Counted from the first letter of the stretch, positions 26,515 to 35,536 are shown. The stretch is DNA of 64,000 bases from G963668605 sp963668605 (GCA_963668605.1 OY764903.1:5394001-5458000); one strand, 5' to 3'. Notes: a model not told the origin generated them from the letters alone. Numbers and translations are program-made.

Positions 26515-27533
26515 GGGCGGAATTCCCGAACCATCTGCACCACGGCCCGCACATTTTCCACCGGTGTTTCCGGCAGAATTCCGTGGCCAAGATTGAAGAT
26601 GTGTCCGGGACGGGAACCGGTCCGCTTGAGCAGTTCGTGGACGCGCGCCTTCAGTTCAGGCAGCGGCGCGAAGAGCGCGGCGGGGTCGAGATTGCCCTGC
26701 ACGGCCGAGCGGTAGCTGATGTCCATCCAGGCCTGGTCGATATTGATGCGCCAATCGACGCCCATCACATCGCCGCCGGCGGCATGCAGTTCCTTGAAGA
26801 AGCCCGAAGCGCCAGTGCCGAAGTGGATCACTGGAACGCCGCCCGAGCGAATGCGTTCGATCAGCGCGCGGGAGTATTGCTGCACGTAGCGAACATAATC
26901 GTCCGGTCCAAGCGCGCCCACCCAACTGTCGAAGACTTGAATCGCGCGCGCGCCCTGCGCCACCTGCATCAGCGCAAAAGGTCCGAGCACATCGACGATC
27001 TTGCCCATCAAGCGCCGCCAGAGGGTCTCGTCGCGGTACATCAGTTGCTTGGTCTTCAGGAAATTGCGCGACGGTCCGCCTTCGATCATGTAGCTGGCGA
27101 TGGTGAACGGCGCGCCGACGAAACCGATCACCGGAACGCGGCCGGCCAGCGCCTTCACCACGTTCTGAATCGCTTCGCCGACATAGCCGAGATCGTCGGT
27201 ATTGGAGATCGAGAGCGAGTCGACGTCGGACGAGGTCCGCACAGGATTTTCGATATGCGGGCCTTCGCCGGCCAGGAACTTGAGCTTCAGTCCCATGGGC
27301 TCGACGGGCAGAAGCAAGTCGGCGAAAATGATCGCAGCGTCGACGTCGAGCGCCTCCACCGGCTGCAGGGTCACGGTTGCCGCAAGGTCCGGACGTTTGC
27401 AAATGTCCAGGATTCCGTGCTTCGCACGAATCTCACGGTACTGCTTCATATACCGGCCGGCCTGACGCATGAACCAGACGGGACGCACATCCGTCGGTCT
27501 ACGCCGGCAGGCATCCAAAAAGCGGCTATTCAT
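26511..27533 (-). CDS. hemE: Uroporphyrinogen decarboxylase
   Basis: This approximately 340-residue cytosolic enzyme decarboxylates uroporphyrinogen III to coproporphyrinogen III. The signature RPVWFMRQAGRYMKQYREIR lies at residues 17-36. The catalytic Asp is in AAIIFADLLLPVEPMG, and FVGAPFTIASYMIEGG is a second family block. Start 27533 is chosen because its ATG forms an ATGA overlap with the apbE stop; the ATG five codons earlier (27548) is possible. Confidence 0.94.
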   Translation of the reverse strand: MNSRFLDACRRRPTDVRPVWFMRQAGRYMKQYREIRAKHGILDICKRPDLAATVTLQPVEALDVDAAIIFADLLLPVEPMGLKLKFLAGEGPHIENPVRTSSDVDSLSISNTDDLGYVGEAIQNVVKALAGRVPVIGFVGAPFTIASYMIEGGPSRNFLKTKQLMYRDETLWRRLMGKIVDVLGPFALMQVAQGARAIQVFDSWVGALGPDDYVRYVQQYSRALIERIRSGGVPVIHFGTGASGFFKELHAAGGDVMGVDWRINIDQAWMDISYRSAVQGNLDPAALFAPLPELKARVHELLKRTGSRPGHIFNLGHGILPETPVENVRAVVQMVREFRP

Positions 27534-28495
27534 TGGAGCCACGCGCATGCAAGATCCGATCTATCTTCGCAGTAATACACGCGAAAGTCTTTAGGTTTAT
27601 TCTTGGCCGTCCATTGCCGGCCGTGTACAAAATACGGTTTGGTCCAGGCTTCACTGTCGATGGTCCGGGGCGCAATCACCGAGACCGCCAGCGTACCCTG
27701 GGCGGGAAATCCGGTCCGGGGATCCATGATGTGGCTGTAGATATGGCCCTGGGCCCAGAAAAACTTCTCGTCGTTTCCGGAGGTGGACATGGATTGATTC
27801 TTCAGCACAACCTCCTGCACGCTCTGTGCATGGTTCTTCGGATTCCTGATCTTCACTCGCCACCCTTGTTCATCCGGGGGCGCGCCCATAGCGTAGATAC
27901 TGCTACCGCCCGCGGTGATCAACGCGGTATAGATGCCGTTTGCCTTCAATACTTCCACCATGCGATCGACGGCATACCCTTTCCCGATCCCGCCCGGGTC
28001 TATTTCAATCCCTTTCCGGCGGAAGCGGACACTCAGCGATGGCCGATCGAGGATCACGTTCTTGTATCCGATCCTCGCTATCACTTCCCGCACCTCCGCG
28101 CGATGCGGAAGCCGTCCGGTACCCTTATAGAACCCCCACAGCCTCATCAACGGCCCAACGGTAATGTCGAATGTGCCCTCGCTCCGGCGGCTGTAATCCA
28201 TACAGGCTGCCAAAAGTTGGAACAGCTCTTCCGAAACGCGCACGGGCCGGTCCGCAGCGAACCGGTTTACTTCGCTCCACTCGCTCTCCGGACGGTAATT
28301 GGAGAGCAACTGTTCCAGGCGGCGGACTTCTTCAAAGGCCTGTTCCGAGGCCGAGCGCATCCGATTCGCGTCTGTGCCGTAGAGCACGAGCGAAAATCCG
28401 GTTCCCATGGCATCCTGGCTGTCTTCCATCCGCAACAGTCGCCCTGCCGCGAGCGCCTCGGACGCCAACAACAAAATTAGCACAAACTGCTTCAT
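27530..28495 (-). CDS. apbE: FAD:protein FMN transferase ApbE
   Basis: This 321-residue exported enzyme attaches FMN covalently to Thr or Ser of target proteins such as NqrB/C or RnfD/G. It has a signal peptide (MKQFVLILLLASEALAA) and family blocks MGTGFSLVLYG, EGTFDITVGPLMRLWGFYKG, EIDPGGIGKGYAVDRMVE (FAD site) and SHIMDPRTGFPAQG (metal site). No Nqr, Rnf or other obvious target lies nearby. It is placed between rbfA and hemE with four-base overlaps on both sides, an unusual context. Confidence 0.93.
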   Translation of the reverse strand: MKQFVLILLLASEALAAGRLLRMEDSQDAMGTGFSLVLYGTDANRMRSASEQAFEEVRRLEQLLSNYRPESEWSEVNRFAADRPVRVSEELFQLLAACMDYSRRSEGTFDITVGPLMRLWGFYKGTGRLPHRAEVREVIARIGYKNVILDRPSLSVRFRRKGIEIDPGGIGKGYAVDRMVEVLKANGIYTALITAGGSSIYAMGAPPDEQGWRVKIRNPKNHAQSVQEVVLKNQSMSTSGNDEKFFWAQGHIYSHIMDPRTGFPAQGTLAVSVIAPRTIDSEAWTKPYFVHGRQWTAKNKPKDFRVYYCEDRSDLACAWLQ

Positions 28496-28866
28496 TCTAT
28501 GGGGTTTTTTTGATCCTCACGCGGCCGGCCCCGGCGCACACGCTTAAGCAGATGGGCCAATTTTTCCGTCTCCACCACGGCGTCAAGCTCAAAACGCAGA
28601 TCCGGAGCGCGGAAAACATCAATTCTTTCAGCGACTTGCTGGCGAATGAAGCCGCCGGCGCGAATCAGGGCATCGAGTCCCTCGCGTTGAACCTCTTTGG
28701 CGCCGGGAATCCGGACCATGACGCGTGCGCTACGGGAATCATGCGAAAGGTGCACGTCGGTCACCGACATCGTCAAGAAGCGCGGATCGGACATCTCATA
28801 GCCGATGATCTCGTTGATCTCTTCACGCATCGTCTCCGAGAGGCGCTGTAGGCGGCGGGGATCCAT
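28492..28866 (-). CDS. rbfA: 30S ribosome-binding factor RbfA
   Basis: This 124-residue protein assists maturation of the 16S rRNA 5' end. It starts MDPRRLQRLSETMREEINEI, with the KH-like fold continuing as DPRFLTMSVTDVHLSHDSRS and ARVMVRIPGAKEVQ. It lies in the conserved rimP-nusA-infB-rbfA order. Its end overlaps apbE by four bases, where truB usually follows in other bacteria; truB is not in this window. Confidence 0.93.
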   Translation of the reverse strand: MDPRRLQRLSETMREEINEIIGYEMSDPRFLTMSVTDVHLSHDSRSARVMVRIPGAKEVQREGLDALIRAGGFIRQQVAERIDVFRAPDLRFELDAVVETEKLAHLLKRVRRGRPREDQKNPIE

Positions 28867-28893
28867 TTGTCTTCGTTTCTCTTCTCTTTTCTA

Positions 28894-29181
28894 TTATTCC
28901 AGCCATTCCACCGAACTGCCAACTAGATCTCCGCCAAGAATTGCAACAGATTCATTTTCAACAAGTTGCAGAAGCTCTTGAGCGTAGCCGCGAGCGGCCG
29001 AAACTGTGACGATGGCCACAATCGAACGTTGCCACGACTCCTGGCCGTCGATTTCAGCAACCGAAACGTTGAATTTAGAGCGCAGCCGGTCCTTCAGACT
29101 CTTGACGACATTACGCTTGTCTTTGAGGGAATGCGCGTGGTCGATCTGGAGTTCGAGAGTGAGAACGCCTATCGCAGGCAT
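28894..29181 (-). CDS. DUF503 / YlxP-like protein
   Basis: This 95-residue protein matches DUF503: MPAIGVLTLELQIDHAHSLK, then DKRNVVKSLKDRLRSKFNVS and VAEIDGQESWQRSIVAIV. It usually sits between infB and rbfA and has been linked to ribosome-associated roles, but its activity is unknown. There is no obvious ribosome site. Instead a strong hairpin (29189-29223) ends eight bases before the ATG. Confidence 0.88.
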   Translation of the reverse strand: MPAIGVLTLELQIDHAHSLKDKRNVVKSLKDRLRSKFNVSVAEIDGQESWQRSIVAIVTVSAARGYAQELLQLVENESVAILGGDLVGSSVEWLE

Positions 29182-29188
29182 GACGGTG

Positions 29189-29223
29189 AGCCGCGCAGCC
29201 GTCTTCGGCGTTCCTGCGCGGCT
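29189..29223 (-). other. Stem-loop just upstream of the ylxP start
   Basis: AGCCGCGCA (29189-29197) pairs with TGCGCGGCT (29215-29223), and an inner GCCG/CGGC stem forms at 29198-29209. It fills the infB-ylxP gap where a ribosome-binding site would be expected. There is no T run, so it is not a typical terminator. Confidence 0.55.
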
Positions 29224-29232
29224 ATCGCTTGA

Positions 29233-32200
29233 TTACGCCGGTAACTCGGCCTTCACCCGGTCCATCCCGAACGCTTCGATGATGTCGCCGGGCTTGATGT
29301 CGTTGAAATTGGCGATGGTGGCGCCGCACTCGAAGCCGGTCTTCACTTCGCTCGCGTCGTTCTTGAAGCGCTTGAGCGAGTCGAGCTTGCCCGTGTGCAC
29401 CACTACGTTGTCGCGCAGCAGGCGGATCTGGCAATCACGCTGGATCACCCCGTCGATCACCATGCAGCCGGCCACCGAGCCCACCTTCGAGATCGTGTAA
29501 ACCTCACGGATTTCGGCGCGGCCCTTATACGCTTCCTTATAGACTGGATCGAGCATGCCGGTCATGGCGCGCTTCATCTCGTCGGTCAGTTCGTAGATGA
29601 TCGTATGAAGGCGGATGTCCACCTTCTCCTTCTCGGCAGTGGCCACCGCGTTGCGTTCCGGACGAACGTTGAACCCGATGATCACGGCATTGGACGCCGA
29701 AGCCAGCAATACGTCGGTATCGTTGATTGCGCCGACGCCGCCGTGCAGCACGCGGACCTTTACCTTCTCGTTGGAGAGCTTCTGCAGCGTCTCCGTGATG
29801 ACTTCGGCCGTGCCGCCCACGTCGGTCTTGAGGATCACGGGCAGTTCCTTGACCTCGCCCTCTTTCAACTGCTCATGCAGTTGATCGAGCGAGAGGCGTG
29901 CGCCCTTCGCCATGGCCTGCTCGCGAGCTTTCGACTCGCGGTAAATTACGATCTGTTTGGCCTTGGCCGTGTCGGTCACAACCTGGAAAGTATCGCCTAC
30001 ATCGGGCAGGGACTCCAGGCCCAGAACCTCAACCGGCATCGAAGGCCCGGCCGAACGCACCGGAGCGCCACGATCATCAAACATCGCGCGCACTTTGCCG
30101 AACACTGAGCCGCAGATAAAGTAATCGCCGACGTTGAGCGTACCGTTTTGCACGAGCACCGTAGCAACTGGTCCACGGCCGCGGTCGAGTTTCTGTTCGA
30201 GCACCGTACCCATCGCCGGACGGGACGGGCTGGCTGTCAAGGCCTCCATCTCGGCGACCAGCAAAATCATTTCGAGTAACAGGTCGAGGTTGGTCTGCGC
30301 TTTGGCGGAGACGTTGACAAAGACGGTAGTGCCGCCCCAATCTTCCGGCAGCAATCCGCGGTCGGAAAGTTGCTGCTTAATTCTCTCGGGCTGCGCGTCG
30401 GGTTTGTCGCACTTGTTGACGGCGACGATGATCGGCACCTCGGCCGCCCTGGCGTGATCGATCGCTTCGAGGGTCTGGGGCATCACGCCGTCGTCGGCGG
30501 CCACCACGAGCACAACGATGTCGGTCACCTTGGCGCCGCGGGCGCGCATATGGGTGAATGCAGCGTGGCCCGGCGTGTCGATGAACACGATCGGCTGGCC
30601 ATTCTTCTCGACTTGATAGGCGCCGATGTGCTGCGTAATGCCGCCAGCTTCGCGGCCGGCCACATTGGTGGAGCGGATGGCATCGAGCAGCGAGGTCTTG
30701 CCGTGGTCGACGTGGCCCATGATGGTGACCACCGGAGGGCGCTTCACCACATCCTTGGTGTCCTCGGCGCTAGTGACTTCCTGCAGCGACTCTTCCTCGT
30801 AGCTGATCTTGTTGGTGGAGGCGCCGAACTCGCGCGAGACTTCTTCGGCCAGCTTCGCATCAAGGGACTGATTGATGGTGGCAAAGATCTTGCGCTCCAC
30901 CAGTTTCTTGATAACTAGATTCGCCTTAACCCCAAGCTTTTCAGAGAGTTCTCCTACCGTGATACCCTCAGCGATCGTGATCTCACGGTCGACGGGCGGC
31001 GGACCTTCCTGCTGATGCCGCCTGGAGGGCATTCGCAGGCGCCCTTCCTGCTCTTCGCGAACATGCGCTCCGGGACGGCCACGTTTACTGCTGGCATCGC
31101 GGCGTTGTGCGTCGGTGAGCACAACCTCAGGCTCGAGGCGCACACCGCCGCCGGAGGTCGGATGCATCGGGCGTCCGCGCATTCCGGGTCTCGGCGGCCC
31201 TCCCGGTCCAGGCGGGCGTCCATACGCCTGCTGACCGGGACGCATCGGTCCGCGGTAGATCGGCTGGCCTGGGATCGGCGTCGATTGCGGACGGCCGGGC
31301 GATGGCGGTCTCACCTGCGGCTGCCCTGGCATCAGTTTGGCCTGTTGTTGATTCTGCTGCTGTAGGCGTGCGACGAGATCGGGCCGGGGTGGAATCACCG
31401 GACGCACGACTGGTTGCCCGGCAAGCAGCGGACGCTGCGAGCCGATTGCCGGCGCCGCCGGGCGCTGCGGCTGATGTCCCGGCAGTTGGCTGCCGGGGGC
31501 GGCCACGTGCGGGCTCTGCGCGGGGCGCGTCACCGGCGGGCGGGGGATCTGAGACGGACGCTGAGTCTGCGGCGGCCGCGGCATCTGCGGCGGCCGTGGA
31601 GCTCCGGGCACCGCGTTCATTGCGGGAGCGGCAGGAATACTTGGAAACGGCTGCCGTGGACCTGTCAGGATCTGGCCCGGCCGGGTTGCGACCGGCAGAG
31701 GCTTAACCTGGATCGAACCCGGCTTCGGTCCGGAAACGATCACGCCAGCCGGCGGCATGGCCGCAGCGGGCGGCGCTGGACGGGCCGGGGCCGGAGGTTG
31801 CGGCGCGGCAGGCACATGTGGAACTTGTGGAGCTGGAGCCGGCAGAGCTGGAGCTTGCGGAACTGGAGGCGCTTGCGGTCGCGGAGCTCCGGGCTGCGAC
31901 ACGGGAGGATGCAGCGGGCTGCCGTGGGAAAGTGGCGGGCGCAACGGCTGCACGCGCACTGGCGTGGGCTTCTCCTCAACCGTCGTCGGCGCGGTCGGAC
32001 TGGCCGCCTCTTCCATTGGTTGCGCTTTGTGCGCGACAGGGTGCGGCTCCGCAGCTATTTGCACGGCTTTTGGGGCGGGTTCCCGTGCGTGCACGGCTGG
32101 TGCCGGGATCGGGTCGAACAGACCTCGCTCTTCCGCGTCATCGAAGCCCGGCTGTTCGAGCTCGGGATAGGTCTTTTCTTCGTTCAGAAGGCGCCGCTTG

Positions 32201-32340
32201 ATCTTGTCGGCGGCATCTTCGTCAATCGAGCTGGAATGCGTCTTCTTCTCGTCAACGCCGACCTCGGGCAACAGCTCGATGATCTTGTTCGGCTTTACCT
32301 CGAGCTCGCGTGCCAGCTCGTTGATGCGGATTTTCTTCAT
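29233..32340 (-). CDS. infB: Translation initiation factor IF-2
   Basis: This roughly 1035-residue GTPase brings initiator tRNA to the 30S subunit. The N-terminal IF2 domain starts MKKIRINELARELEVKPNKI. A long disordered linker rich in Pro, Ala, Arg and Gln covers about residues 75-430. The core IF2_N domain (EITIAEGITVGELSEKLGVK) precedes the G domain with GHVDHGKTSLLDAI near 540, DTPGHAAFTHMRARGAKVTD and NKCDKP. The start at 32340 is chosen for the conserved N-terminus; the frame remains open to 32388. It lies 69 bases after nusA. Confidence 0.96.
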   Translation of the reverse strand: MKKIRINELARELEVKPNKIIELLPEVGVDEKKTHSSSIDEDAADKIKRRLLNEEKTYPELEQPGFDDAEERGLFDPIPAPAVHAREPAPKAVQIAAEPHPVAHKAQPMEEAASPTAPTTVEEKPTPVRVQPLRPPLSHGSPLHPPVSQPGAPRPQAPPVPQAPALPAPAPQVPHVPAAPQPPAPARPAPPAAAMPPAGVIVSGPKPGSIQVKPLPVATRPGQILTGPRQPFPSIPAAPAMNAVPGAPRPPQMPRPPQTQRPSQIPRPPVTRPAQSPHVAAPGSQLPGHQPQRPAAPAIGSQRPLLAGQPVVRPVIPPRPDLVARLQQQNQQQAKLMPGQPQVRPPSPGRPQSTPIPGQPIYRGPMRPGQQAYGRPPGPGGPPRPGMRGRPMHPTSGGGVRLEPEVVLTDAQRRDASSKRGRPGAHVREEQEGRLRMPSRRHQQEGPPPVDREITIAEGITVGELSEKLGVKANLVIKKLVERKIFATINQSLDAKLAEEVSREFGASTNKISYEEESLQEVTSAEDTKDVVKRPPVVTIMGHVDHGKTSLLDAIRSTNVAGREAGGITQHIGAYQVEKNGQPIVFIDTPGHAAFTHMRARGAKVTDIVVLVVAADDGVMPQTLEAIDHARAAEVPIIVAVNKCDKPDAQPERIKQQLSDRGLLPEDWGGTTVFVNVSAKAQTNLDLLLEMILLVAEMEALTASPSRPAMGTVLEQKLDRGRGPVATVLVQNGTLNVGDYFICGSVFGKVRAMFDDRGAPVRSAGPSMPVEVLGLESLPDVGDTFQVVTDTAKAKQIVIYRESKAREQAMAKGARLSLDQLHEQLKEGEVKELPVILKTDVGGTAEVITETLQKLSNEKVKVRVLHGGVGAINDTDVLLASASNAVIIGFNVRPERNAVATAEKEKVDIRLHTIIYELTDEMKRAMTGMLDPVYKEAYKGRAEIREVYTISKVGSVAGCMVIDGVIQRDCQIRLLRDNVVVHTGKLDSLKRFKNDASEVKTGFECGATIANFNDIKPGDIIEAFGMDRVKAELPA

Positions 32341-32409
32341 AATAAGCAGTACAGCTTCACACTCGCCCTGAACACGGAATGGTCGCAACGGACTCCCGTC
32401 TTCAAGGAA

Positions 32410-33843
32410 CTATCCGTTGCTGGGCGGGACCTCGGAAGCGCCACCATCCGCATCCGAGTCCTTTATCGTATCAGATTCAATCTCTTGCGAAGCGGTTGCG
32501 GAATCCGGAACGGTTTCAACCACCACCGCCTCCTCTGCCGCCTGCACCGCCGGTTCGGCCGCCTCTTCGAATTCCTGCGGCTCAAACTGCCCGTAATACC
32601 CGTTGACCGCGATCTGGATCTGCTCGACGCTTTCCGGACCGATGCCTTCGATCTCTTCCAATTGCTCCGGCGTCATGAGCCCGAGCTTTTCCACGGTGCC
32701 GATGCCCGATGCAACCAGCATCTCCACAATCTCCGCAGTCATCCCATGTTCCATCAGGATGGAGATCGGCGCGCCCTGAATCAACTGGTTCGCCATGATC
32801 GACTCGACTTCCTGGCGCTTCTCTTCTTCGCTCTTGATGTCGATCTTCCAACCCAACAACTTTGCCGCGAGCCTGACATTCTGGCCCTTCTTACCGATTG
32901 CCAGCGAAAGCTGGGTATCGTCGACGATCACTTCCATGTGCTTCTCTTCATTGCTGACGATACACACGCGGCTGATCTTGGCCGGACTCAACGCATGCGT
33001 CGCAAACGATACGGCGTCGTCGGCAAACTCAATGATGTCGATCTTTTCGCCGCGCAGTTCGCGGATGATCGATTGCACACGCATGCCCTTCATGCCAACA
33101 CACGCGCCGACGCTGTCGACGTCGCGGTCCTTACTGAGCACCGCGATTTTCGTGCGTTCGCCTGCTTCCCGCGCACAGGCCTTGATCACGACGGTGTTGT
33201 CGTAGATCTCCGGCACTTCCTGCTCGAACAGGCGCCGGACGAAATCGGGGTCCGCGCGCGAGACGATCACGCCGGCGTTCTTGCCGGTCCTCTCGACGCT
33301 CTTGATGATGCAGCGGATGCGCTCACCGACGCTGAAATTCTCCAACCGGGATTGTTCTTTCTTGGGCAGGCGGGCTTCGGTCTTGCCGATGTCCACGGCG
33401 AGATCCTGGCCCTCGGCGCGCTTCACAACGCAATTCACCAACTCACCCACGCGACCGGAGAACTCGTTGTGGATCGTCTCGCGCTCCGCCTCCCGCACCT
33501 TCTGCAGAATTACCTGCTTCGCGGTCTGGGCGGAGATGCGGCCCAGCGCATCCATGTTTTTCGAGATGCGCATTTCGGAGCCGATTTGCGCCGCCGGATC
33601 GATGCGTTGGGCTTCGGCCAGCGTAAGGTCGCGATCCTTGTCCTCGACCAGTTCCACCACGCGCTTCACCGCAAAAATCTGGACGCCGAGCTTATTGTCG
33701 AACTCGGCCACCAGATCCTCGTTTGAGCGGAAATGCTTGCGCGCGGCCGTGATCATGGCTTCCTTTACCGCGTCCTGGACCACTTGCGGGTCGATACCCT
33801 TTTCCTTGCTCAGTATTTCGATCGACTGATAGATCGTGCCCAC
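32410..33843 (-). CDS. nusA: Transcription termination/antitermination factor NusA
   Basis: This 477-residue RNA polymerase-binding protein has an N-terminal domain to about residue 125, S1 (about 135-200, GRVGELVNCVVKRAEGQDLA), KH1/KH2 (about 230-345, including GKKGQNVRLAAKLLGWKIDI) and one helix-hairpin-helix segment (LEEIEGIGPESVEQIQ). The last 60 residues are acidic and low-complexity. NusA stimulates pausing and hairpin-dependent termination, which may matter for the terminator-like hairpin just in front of the operon at 34369-34386. Confidence 0.95.
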   Translation of the reverse strand: MGTIYQSIEILSKEKGIDPQVVQDAVKEAMITAARKHFRSNEDLVAEFDNKLGVQIFAVKRVVELVEDKDRDLTLAEAQRIDPAAQIGSEMRISKNMDALGRISAQTAKQVILQKVREAERETIHNEFSGRVGELVNCVVKRAEGQDLAVDIGKTEARLPKKEQSRLENFSVGERIRCIIKSVERTGKNAGVIVSRADPDFVRRLFEQEVPEIYDNTVVIKACAREAGERTKIAVLSKDRDVDSVGACVGMKGMRVQSIIRELRGEKIDIIEFADDAVSFATHALSPAKISRVCIVSNEEKHMEVIVDDTQLSLAIGKKGQNVRLAAKLLGWKIDIKSEEEKRQEVESIMANQLIQGAPISILMEHGMTAEIVEMLVASGIGTVEKLGLMTPEQLEEIEGIGPESVEQIQIAVNGYYGQFEPQEFEEAAEPAVQAAEEAVVVETVPDSATASQEIESDTIKDSDADGGASEVPPSNG

Positions 33844-33871
33844 TCGTTCCTCTTTCCAGATTGTCCGGGAA

Positions 33872-34339
33872 TTACCACTCGAACTTCAGGTTGGCTCTCT
33901 TCACTTGCTCCAGGTGAAAACGGAGCTCCTGCCCTGCTACAAGCTCCAGGGTTGCCTCGCTGCCGGCGATCCCGGTCAACGTCCCGTCCCATTGAGTCTT
34001 GCCCTCGATCGGCTCAATTAGAATCACCTTGATCTTTTTGCCCACGTTCCGCTCGTAGTCCCTCGTTCGCAGGAGTTTCCGCTCGACGCCCGGAGTGCTG
34101 ACTTCGAGTGTGTAATGCTCGCCGGGAATCACCTCTTCGGCGTCCAAGCGCTCGCCCACCTGTTTCGAGATAGACTCGCAATCGTCGAGAGTCGCTCCGC
34201 CCGGCTGCCTGTCGATATAAATCCGGAGCAGGCGTGAGTGTCCGACGCCCTTGAACTGAACCTCAACCAGTTCCAGCCCGGCGGCAACGGCCACAGACTC
34301 CACGATCTCCGTGATTTTCTCGAGCAACACGTTCGACAT
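33872..34339 (-). CDS. rimP: Ribosome maturation factor RimP
   Basis: This 155-residue protein is required for 30S maturation. It starts MSNVLLEKITEIVESVAVAA, followed by the alpha-beta domain (LELVEVQFKGVGHSRLLRIY) and the SH3-like C-terminal domain from about residue 90 (STPGVERKLLRTRDYER). It is the first gene of the rimP-nusA-infB-ylxP-rbfA operon. A hairpin with a T run ends about 24 bases upstream of its ATG. Confidence 0.94.
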   Translation of the reverse strand: MSNVLLEKITEIVESVAVAAGLELVEVQFKGVGHSRLLRIYIDRQPGGATLDDCESISKQVGERLDAEEVIPGEHYTLEVSTPGVERKLLRTRDYERNVGKKIKVILIEPIEGKTQWDGTLTGIAGSEATLELVAGQELRFHLEQVKRANLKFEW

Positions 34340-34363
34340 GTTTCGGGGAACCGATCCGCCAAC

Positions 34364-34386
34364 AAAAAAGTGGGCTTTCGCCCACT
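34364..34386 (-). terminator. Intrinsic terminator or attenuator directly before rimP
   Basis: On the minus strand AGTGGGC-GAAA-GCCCACT is a perfect 7-bp stem with a GNRA-type loop, followed by six T. It is 41 bases beyond the hpnI stop and about 25 bases before the rimP ATG, leaving no room for a rimP promoter after it. It either ends the hpnI transcript or controls entry into the rimP operon. Confidence 0.75.
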
Positions 34387-34408
34387 CATTGGCCTCGACC
34401 TCTATTTA

Positions 34409-34414
34409 ATTATA
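34409..34414 (-). promoter_or_regulatory. Candidate -10 box (TATAAT) for the rimP operon
   Basis: A perfect TATAAT on the minus strand lies between the hpnI stop and the terminator-like hairpin. No good -35 hexamer is visible at 16-18 bases, so this is only a candidate. If used, the transcript would reach the hairpin after about 20-30 bases. Confidence 0.35.
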
Positions 34415-34426
34415 CACTACGCCCGC

Positions 34427-35536
34427 TCAATCGAGCCGGTGGATCCGTCCGTCGGGGTGCAACTCGAGTATTCCGCCGCGCCATTCCACTGTGCGGCCCG
34501 CCAGGCCGGCACACCAGACCGCGAAGGCCCACAGGTCCCAAAGCGGGATCAACGCACACCAGCGTAGCGCGATCGGGCTACGCAACACAAAGTAGCCACC
34601 CGCCAGACCAGTCGCGATGCGCACGGCCAGCACTGCGGCCGCGATCTGCCAGTGGCCCATTGCGAAGGCTCCGAGCGCCCAAATGCCAGAGTGCGTCACG
34701 GGCAATCCCTTGTACCCACCACCGCGCGAAACGCGAATCGTCCGTGCCCAGCGCACCTGGTGCTTCCAGACGCGCCGCCAGGAATTGTCGCCCAGCGTCG
34801 TCCCAACGACGGTCTTCGATAAGACTGCACGATAGCCGAGTCCGGTGATGCGCTTGGCCAACTGGTAGTCGTCCGCGAGGTAATCGGCAATCGCCTCGAA
34901 GCCGCCTATGCGTTCCAGATCCGCCGCGCGAAATGCCAGCGTCGAGCCAAGGCCGAACTCGCGTATGCCCACCAGCGGAGCCACCAGAACGCTGGGCGCG
35001 AAGTCCGTCGCAATGCCGAGCGACTCCCATCGGCCGGGAATAGAGTCCGATGCGGCGCGATAGAGACATGTGACGATTCCGTTGGCGCGATCCTCGAGCG
35101 GCGCGACCACGCTGCGCAGATAATCGGGCGGCACGTCGATGTCGCTGTCGTTCATCAGCAGCACGGGATAGCGCGCGGCTGCTGCCAGGTCGGCCATCAC
35201 GCCCGCCTTGGCGTTGGGTGTGCGTCTTTCGGAAACTACCAATCGGATCTGGATTTTCGGGTACTCGGCGGCGAGCCGCTCAATCGCGGGCACGGCCGGA
35301 TCGCCCGCATCGGCGACGCCAAAGAGGATTTCGAATTCTGGGTAATCCTGCGTCGCGTGCGTGCGAATGGCGTCGTCGAAGCCTGGGTCCAGGCCGCGCA
35401 CGGGTTTCAGAATGGAGATACCGGGCGTCCATCCGTTGTATTTTTCGCGCCGTAAAAGGTGACGCAGGCACGCGGCCAGAGCGACCAGTTGGTAGCACAG
35501 CGTCACGACGCAAGCGGCGATAAAGAATGCGTTCAC
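34427..35536 (-). CDS. hpnI: HpnI-like hopanoid glycosyltransferase (GT21)
   Basis: This 369-residue membrane GT2/GT21 enzyme has an N-terminal membrane anchor. The catalytic domain shows SILKPVRGLDPGFDDAIRTH, LLMNDSDIDVPPDYLRSV (D-x-D) and HQVRWARTIR, the Q-x-x-RW motif of ceramide-glucosyltransferase-like enzymes, then C-terminal membrane segments. HpnI adds N-acetylglucosamine to bacteriohopanetetrol. The start is taken as GTG at 35536 because it forms a GTGA overlap with the upstream stop. hpnJ lies in the same run, which supports the assignment. Confidence 0.86.
   Translation of the reverse strand: MNAFFIAACVVTLCYQLVALAACLRHLLRREKYNGWTPGISILKPVRGLDPGFDDAIRTHATQDYPEFEILFGVADAGDPAVPAIERLAAEYPKIQIRLVVSERRTPNAKAGVMADLAAAARYPVLLMNDSDIDVPPDYLRSVVAPLEDRANGIVTCLYRAASDSIPGRWESLGIATDFAPSVLVAPLVGIREFGLGSTLAFRAADLERIGGFEAIADYLADDYQLAKRITGLGYRAVLSKTVVGTTLGDNSWRRVWKHQVRWARTIRVSRGGGYKGLPVTHSGIWALGAFAMGHWQIAAAVLAVRIATGLAGGYFVLRSPIALRWCALIPLWDLWAFAVWCAGLAGRTVEWRGGILELHPDGRIHRLD

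Noticed and set aside
31414..33726. 770-codon open frame on the + strand across infB and nusA
   Set aside because: It is antisense to two well-supported genes; the Pro/Ala-rich, GC-rich IF-2 linker and codon bias keep the opposite frame open.
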